A stretch of DNA of 64,000 nt from Aquirufa lenticrescens (lineage in GTDB: Bacteria; Bacteroidota; Bacteroidia; Cytophagales; Spirosomataceae): NCBI RefSeq assembly GCF_019916085.1, contig NZ_CP049834.1, positions 852,501-916,500 on the forward strand, in the 5' to 3' direction. The translations under genes were made by a program, and so were the position numbers. This document shows, piece after piece, positions 59,973 through 64,000 of this stretch. The notes under the pieces were generated by a model that ran no database searches, was not told the DNA's origin, and was given only the letters and a program-made list of their open reading frames with translations. How positions within the stretch are numbered: position 1 is the stretch's first letter; each line of letters begins with the position of its first letter.

Positions 59973-61914
59973 ATAATACGATTGCCGATTGTTCGTCCAA
60001 AAAATAATATTTCTGAGGTAAATAGGGCTTTAGCTCCCCTAGCCAATAGGCTGAAGGTTTCTTCAGAAAATACCAGGTGGCCTTCTGCCAGCTTATTAAC
60101 CATTCTTTATCGCGGTATTTTACTTCTTTACCTAAGATCAAATATTGCTGCCCAGTAGCTTCTGTGGGTTCGCGAACATAAGCGTACGTTTCACTTCTGT
60201 ATTTCCATTGTAGATTACCTTTCTCCGGCCATCGTCGCGTCAGCGTATCGGTCACGCCCACGTTTGCCCACATCGGACTTAAGTGCGCTTGAATCCAGGC
60301 AGGATCCGTACTCGCAGGCAAAGAAGCGAAAGATTTCTCGCCTTTATTCTCAACCCATACCGCTTCCCCTTTTACCGAACTGAGATATGACTGAGGTATC
60401 GTTTCAGGTGTTTGCCAAAAAATTAGCGTGATGAACGCGCACACTTTCCAGCGACGCGGCGCCCAAACCAATAGGGCAATCACAGTGAAATAAGATCCCA
60501 TTTCAAACCATGAAATCCGCAAAAAAGGCATAACTGAGGTGACCCGCTCCACCCAGCTAAACATCAAACCATGCAACAATTGAAAACTTGTCTTCAGTAA
60601 ATACGCCAATGGCTGAAAGGCCCATTCCGGCAAAAAAGAACCAATCGCCAACAGCAAAAAACCCAGAAATAAGGCAATAGAAGAGAACAAAATCAAAAAG
60701 GGGTTCAATAGGAAAAAGGAAATCGGATGAGGCAATTGATGAAAATAATACACAATCAAGGGCCAAGTAAAAATTTGAGCAGCTAAGGCTACGCAGGTTA
60801 ATTCCCAAATCTGGGTCAGCGGCCAGCGTAGCCATCCAGAGAATTGAAAAACAGAAGCCCAGCGCTGTTGAAACGCAATTAATCCCCAAACCGCTAAATA
60901 GGACAGCTGAAATCCTGCATCAAACAAGGAGGCTGGATGCAAGAACAATAGAACGAAGGCGCTAAAAGCCAAGGTATTCAGGCTTTCCTGTCTGCGAAGA
61001 AAGGTTTTAGCAAACAAAATCACCGAAAACATCCAAGCTGACCTCAACACTGGCAAAGAAAAACCGCTAATCCCCGCATAGCACCATAACAAGGCCATCA
61101 TTAAGCCAAAAAATACGTAAGGACCGGCCGGCCTCCGTTTAAGCAAAAATCCCAATAAAAGGCTTAATCCCATATACAATAGCCCCACGTGAAGACCCGA
61201 AACAGACAAAATGTGAATAGCTCCTAAAGCCGAATAAGCAGACAAGGTCTCAAAATCGATCTTTGTCTTCACGCCTAACAGCATCGCTTCGGCCACATCC
61301 CGATCTCGCCCCGGCTCGAAGGCACGTTCAAGGAGCCCAACGAAATGACCCTGCGCCTTTTCGAAAAAAGTTGATTCTACCGTTCCCTTTTTCAATAATC
61401 GAATTCGATCTAACGAAACAAAGGCTGTCCCTCCTATCCCCTTTTGGGTGAAATAAGCACCCCAATCCTTTTCATATGGAAAGAGTGGTAAGGGAAATGG
61501 CTTAACCACTTGTCTCACCGCATATAGATCCCCAGAGGCTGGTTTAGGTAGTTGTTTGGCGAGATATAAGCGTATCAACCCTGACATAGGAGTCCACGAA
61601 CCAGATGAATCCCTGATACCTTTACCTCTAGCTAACACAGACCAAGACTTCGGTTTCTCCTCTACAGATCCACCGACTCGAAACACAAAACCATCGCCCG
61701 GCAGCACTGGCAACACGGGCTTCAAATAAGCAGCCCAAGACATTGCAAAAACAACAATCAAGGAAGAGATGCCGACACTTTTACCAACTCTCCCTGGAAG
61801 CAGAAAACCCAAACAACCCAACAGAAGCCAGTAGTCAAATCCGGAAAGCAAAATTCCGATCATCCAAAACAGCAAAATTCGGACAAAAGGGAACCGAGAA
61901 AAATAGGAGATCAT
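59971..61914 (-). CDS. ComEC/Rec2 family competence membrane protein
   Basis: 647 aa. An N-terminal segment with an OB-fold/DUF4131 region (~residues 60-190), followed by the Competence channel domain (GAIHILSVSGLHVGLLYMGLSLLL, LLWCYAGISGFSLPVLRS, LHPASLFDAGFQLSYLAVWGL). There is no metallo-beta-lactamase domain at the C-terminus, unlike B. subtilis ComEC. It is predicted to carry DNA strands across the inner membrane during natural transformation; the function here is inferred from the family. Last gene of the sigma-factor operon (17 bases after nadD). Confidence 0.9.
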   Translation of the reverse strand: MISYFSRFPFVRILLFWMIGILLSGFDYWLLLGCLGFLLPGRVGKSVGISSLIVVFAMSWAAYLKPVLPVLPGDGFVFRVGGSVEEKPKSWSVLARGKGIRDSSGSWTPMSGLIRLYLAKQLPKPASGDLYAVRQVVKPFPLPLFPYEKDWGAYFTQKGIGGTAFVSLDRIRLLKKGTVESTFFEKAQGHFVGLLERAFEPGRDRDVAEAMLLGVKTKIDFETLSAYSALGAIHILSVSGLHVGLLYMGLSLLLGFLLKRRPAGPYVFFGLMMALLWCYAGISGFSLPVLRSAWMFSVILFAKTFLRRQESLNTLAFSAFVLLFLHPASLFDAGFQLSYLAVWGLIAFQQRWASVFQFSGWLRWPLTQIWELTCVALAAQIFTWPLIVYYFHQLPHPISFFLLNPFLILFSSIALFLGFLLLAIGSFLPEWAFQPLAYLLKTSFQLLHGLMFSWVERVTSVMPFLRISWFEMGSYFTVIALLVWAPRRWKVCAFITLIFWQTPETIPQSYLSSVKGEAVWVENKGEKSFASLPASTDPAWIQAHLSPMWANVGVTDTLTRRWPEKGNLQWKYRSETYAYVREPTEATGQQYLILGKEVKYRDKEWLISWQKATWYFLKKPSAYWLGELKPYLPQKYYFLDEQSAIVL

Positions 61915-61931
61915 CGATTAGGCGGAAAAGC

Positions 61932-62504
61932 CTAAAGGTAGAATTTTTTAACAGAGATGAGGGACTCTACCTCATCAGGAACTAGATATTTTATGGACTG
62001 TCCTTGTTGAATACAGGCCCTGATATAAGTCGCAGAAATATGTAAAACAGGCGCCTCAATACGTTGAACATTCTTATGCGCCCATAAGTCAGACGTTGGC
62101 TCCTCTCCCCGCGGATACACGTAGAGACCATAATAATCAAGTATTTGGTTATAGTTTTTCCAGCTCTTGAACTGCTCTAAATTATCTCCACCTATGATTA
62201 GCTTGAACTCTGTCTCCGGATGACGCTCCGCTAAATGCACGAGCGTGTCAATGGTATAAGAAGGCCGAGGTAAATTAAACTCGATATCTGATGATTTGAA
62301 GGCATAATTATCGGATATGGCCCGTTCTACTAAATCCAAACGATCAAATTCGTGCAGTAGGGATTTACTTTTCTTATGGGGATTTTGGGGAGAAACGACG
62401 AACCAAATTTGGTCTACTTCTGTCTGATTCAAAACCGCCTGCGCAATGATCAAATGACCCTGATGAATCGGGTTAAACGAACCAAAAAACAGGCCTACCT
62501 TCAT
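61932..62504 (-). CDS. nadD: Nicotinate-nucleotide adenylyltransferase
   Basis: 190 aa. The nucleotidyltransferase motif FGSFNPIHQGHL (GxFxPxHxGH) at residues 7-18 and the conserved ISATYIRACIQQG-type end (here HISATYIRA) fit NadD. It makes deamido-NAD from NaMN and ATP. It starts in a TAATG overlap with the gmk stop. Confidence 0.94.
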   Translation of the reverse strand: MKVGLFFGSFNPIHQGHLIIAQAVLNQTEVDQIWFVVSPQNPHKKSKSLLHEFDRLDLVERAISDNYAFKSSDIEFNLPRPSYTIDTLVHLAERHPETEFKLIIGGDNLEQFKSWKNYNQILDYYGLYVYPRGEEPTSDLWAHKNVQRIEAPVLHISATYIRACIQQGQSIKYLVPDEVESLISVKKFYL

Positions 62505-63070
62505 TATTTTGTTAATTTATCGAACAATTGCTGCGCTTCAGCGACCGCATCTTCTAGCTTATCATTCACTAAAATCACATCGAATTGTTCTTGGAAAGAC
62601 CACTCAAATTTCATCTTGAAGATACGCTTAGACAAGGCCTCCTCATCTTCTGTACCACGAGATCGCAAACGCTCCTCTAGGATTTCTAATGTAGGGACTT
62701 TAACAAAAACAGCTAAGGCGCGATCACCATAATACTTCTTCAAGGCCAATCCTCCGCGGACATCTACATCAAAAATGACGTGTTTCCCCGAAGCCCAAAT
62801 GCGTTCAATTTCCGACTTTAAGGTGCCATAATACGCCCCTGCATACACTTCTTCCCATTCCACAAACTCGTCATTAGCGATTCTTTCCCGAAAATCATCC
62901 GGCGTTAAAAAATAATAGTCCTTTCCGTGTTCTTCGTGACGACCACGTTTATCGCGGGTACACGCAGAAATCGAGAATCCTAAATTAGCATTGCGCGCTA
63001 ATAATTCTTTAACGATGGTGGTTTTACCAGAGCCCGAAGGGGCCGAAAATATGATGAGTTTACCTTCCAA
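62504..63070 (-). CDS. gmk: Guanylate kinase
   Basis: 188 aa. P-loop [14 protein letters not shown] at the N-terminus, the GMP-binding segments [20 protein letters not shown] and [15 protein letters not shown]. Converts GMP to GDP. It is in the operon downstream of the sigma/anti-sigma pair (12 bases after the anti-sigma stop). Confidence 0.97.
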   Translation of the reverse strand: MEGKLIIFSAPSGSGKTTIVKELLARNANLGFSISACTRDKRGRHEEHGKDYYFLTPDDFRERIANDEFVEWEEVYAGAYYGTLKSEIERIWASGKHVIFDVDVRGGLALKKYYGDRALAVFVKVPTLEILEERLRSRGTEDEEALSKRIFKMKFEWSFQEQFDVILVNDKLEDAVAEAQQLFDKLTK

Positions 63071-63082
63071 AAATTTCGATGA

Positions 63083-63364
63083 TTAAATGAACCAACAAAA
63101 TAAGGGAATTAAGATCAATATAAGGAGTAGAATGGATGATATTTTTGAACGAATACTTTCAAGTAAACCGGAAGGACAGCTTGATGTGCAGTTGGATTTC
63201 AACGCATTGCGAAGGGCAATTTCCAATTTATACCCTTCTTGACAAGGCATACATTTATCTATATTAGCTAAAAAACGCGCTTCCTCCTCAGCAGACGCCT
63301 CTTTATCCAAGATACGCTGGATCAGCTTCATGCAATCAGGTTGATGGGAACAATTCGTCTTCAT
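63083..63364 (-). CDS. Small tail-anchored putative anti-sigma factor (degenerate ZAS)
   Basis: 93 aa. LDKEASAEEEARFLANIDKCMPCQEGYKLE is the region of a zinc-binding anti-sigma (ZAS) motif, H-x3-C-x2-C. Here the His position is Asn (NIDKCMPC), although other Cys and His (Cys5, His7, Cys11) are near the start. SCPSGLLESIRSKI matches the usual ZAS end. Unlike most short Bacteroidota ZAS proteins, it ends in a hydrophobic segment (ISSILLLILILIPLFCWFI), so it is probably tail-anchored. It is 38 bases downstream of the sigma factor gene; acting as its regulator is the natural inference. Confidence 0.75.
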   Translation of the reverse strand: MKTNCSHQPDCMKLIQRILDKEASAEEEARFLANIDKCMPCQEGYKLEIALRNALKSNCTSSCPSGLLESIRSKISSILLLILILIPLFCWFI

Positions 63365-63402
63365 AGTGTTTTTAACATCGATGGTAAAAAAATAGTTCCG
63401 AG

Positions 63403-64000
63403 CTAGGCTGACAACATGTCAGTTTTGTAGCCTTTTTTAGCAGCATAAGAGGCTAAGGTTTCTTTTAGCAAAGTTCTCGCACGGTGAAGTCGTGATCGCA
63501 CGGTACCGATGGGAATATTCAGAATTTTGGCCATCTCTTCGTAGCTAAATTCCTCTAAATCACATAGAATAATGATCATTCTGAAATCGACAGGCAACGC
63601 TTGAATAGCAGAGGTAATCTCATCCCCTAACATCTCATTAACTGTCTCAGCTTGCAAATCCGCCTGGAAGGCAGGCTCTGGATCGTCATCACCCGCAAAG
63701 GATTGCTCCACCCACTCGAATTCAACTTTGGATGGACCGCGGGATTTCTTGCGGTAATCATTGATGAAATTATTCTTGAGGATGCGGAACAACCAGGCTT
63801 TGGCATACGTCCCAGGCTCAAAGGACCCAATAAAACGAAACGCGCGCATACACGTGTCCTGCACTAAATCATGCGCATCATCCTCGTCATTCGTCAGTCG
63901 AAGGGCAAAATTATACATCGCATCCATATGGGGCACAAACTCCTTTTCGAAGAGGGCTCTGGCTTGCGATTCTGTCAGCGCAACGGCTGAACTTATTTCT
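63403..64000 (-). CDS. ECF RNA polymerase sigma factor (5' end beyond window)
   Basis: At least 199 codons. The frame is open to the window edge (EISSAVALTESQARALFEKE precedes the internal GTG at 63936), so the true start is outside. Region 2 is YNFALRLTNDEDDAHDLVQ through KAWLFRILKNNFINDYR; region 4 is PVDFRMIIILCDLEEFSYEEMAK and the helix-turn-helix IPIGTVRSRLHRARTLLK. It is a SigR/RpoE-like extracytoplasmic-function sigma factor and first in this minus-strand operon. Its regulon cannot be told here. Confidence 0.93.
   Translation of the reverse strand, partial: EISSAVALTESQARALFEKEFVPHMDAMYNFALRLTNDEDDAHDLVQDTCMRAFRFIGSFEPGTYAKAWLFRILKNNFINDYRKKSRGPSKVEFEWVEQSFAGDDDPEPAFQADLQAETVNEMLGDEITSAIQALPVDFRMIIILCDLEEFSYEEMAKILNIPIGTVRSRLHRARTLLKETLASYAAKKGYKTDMLSA

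Overview
This window is chromosomal DNA from a member of the Bacteroidota, most likely the Cytophagales (a compact freshwater-type genome such as Aquirufa would fit, but that genus is only a guess). The evidence is the type IX secretion genes porU and porV, the Bacteroidota-only families DUF2480, DUF4295, DUF4301 and DUF6702, and promoters of the Bacteroidota type: TTTG about 19 bases before TAnnTTTG, with A-rich leaders instead of Shine-Dalgarno sites. It is housekeeping sequence, densely packed. I see no prophage, insertion sequence, CRISPR array, restriction or defence island, and no gene-free stretch over 300 bases.

Layout. 1-4.8 kb: end of an RluA-type pseudouridine synthase, an Rrf2 regulator, rpsL-rpsG, uxuA and a DUF4301 gene. 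4.9-15.2 kb: recQ, lon, and a minus-strand operon nuoD, polyprenyl synthase, rhomboid, dxr, rseP, DUF6702. 15.3-26.4 kb: rpmG-DUF4295, ftsY, glnS, a propeller protein, era-der, initiator tRNA, a LytTR regulator, an OmpA-like lipoprotein, MarR, and atpD-atpC-lipoprotein. 26.5-38.4 kb: a large unknown membrane/TPR protein, rpsJ, rpmH-rnpA-S41 protease-tsaB-DUF2480, a fructosamine-kinase-like gene, ispH, and nucleic-acid genes (exonuclease III, a RecB-like nuclease, a DnaQ-type exonuclease). 38.5-44.5 kb: nuoKLMN, a GtrA-like gene and a tiny Ala-rich lipoprotein. 44.5-52.8 kb: SprT-like, porU, porV, an inactive M16 homologue, a PfkB kinase and a GNAT-like protein. 52.9-64 kb: cysS, two rhomboids, dxs, typA, then a minus-strand operon of ECF sigma factor, anti-sigma factor, gmk, nadD and comEC.

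Functional threads. Isoprenoid synthesis is well represented but scattered (dxs, dxr, ispH, a prenyl synthase). Respiration appears as pieces of complex I (nuoD alone; nuoKLMN) and ATP synthase (atpDC). Translation and protein export are represented by ribosomal proteins, the GTPases Era, Der and TypA, two aminoacyl-tRNA synthetases, FtsY, and the T9SS parts. Envelope proteolysis is prominent: RseP, three rhomboids, an S41 protease, plus cytosolic Lon.

No obvious new multi-gene system is present. The most interesting signals are at RNA and promoter level: an interleaved pair of 10-bp stems (candidate pseudoknot) in the rpsJ leader ending just before its start codon, a smaller similar arrangement at the 5' end of the atpD mRNA, phased direct repeats before the LytTR gene, and promoters so close to start codons that leaderless mRNAs are predicted. 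Protein-level oddities are a RecB-like nuclease ending in a clamp-binding-like motif, a tail-anchored anti-sigma factor with a degenerate zinc motif, and an M16 protein without its zinc site.
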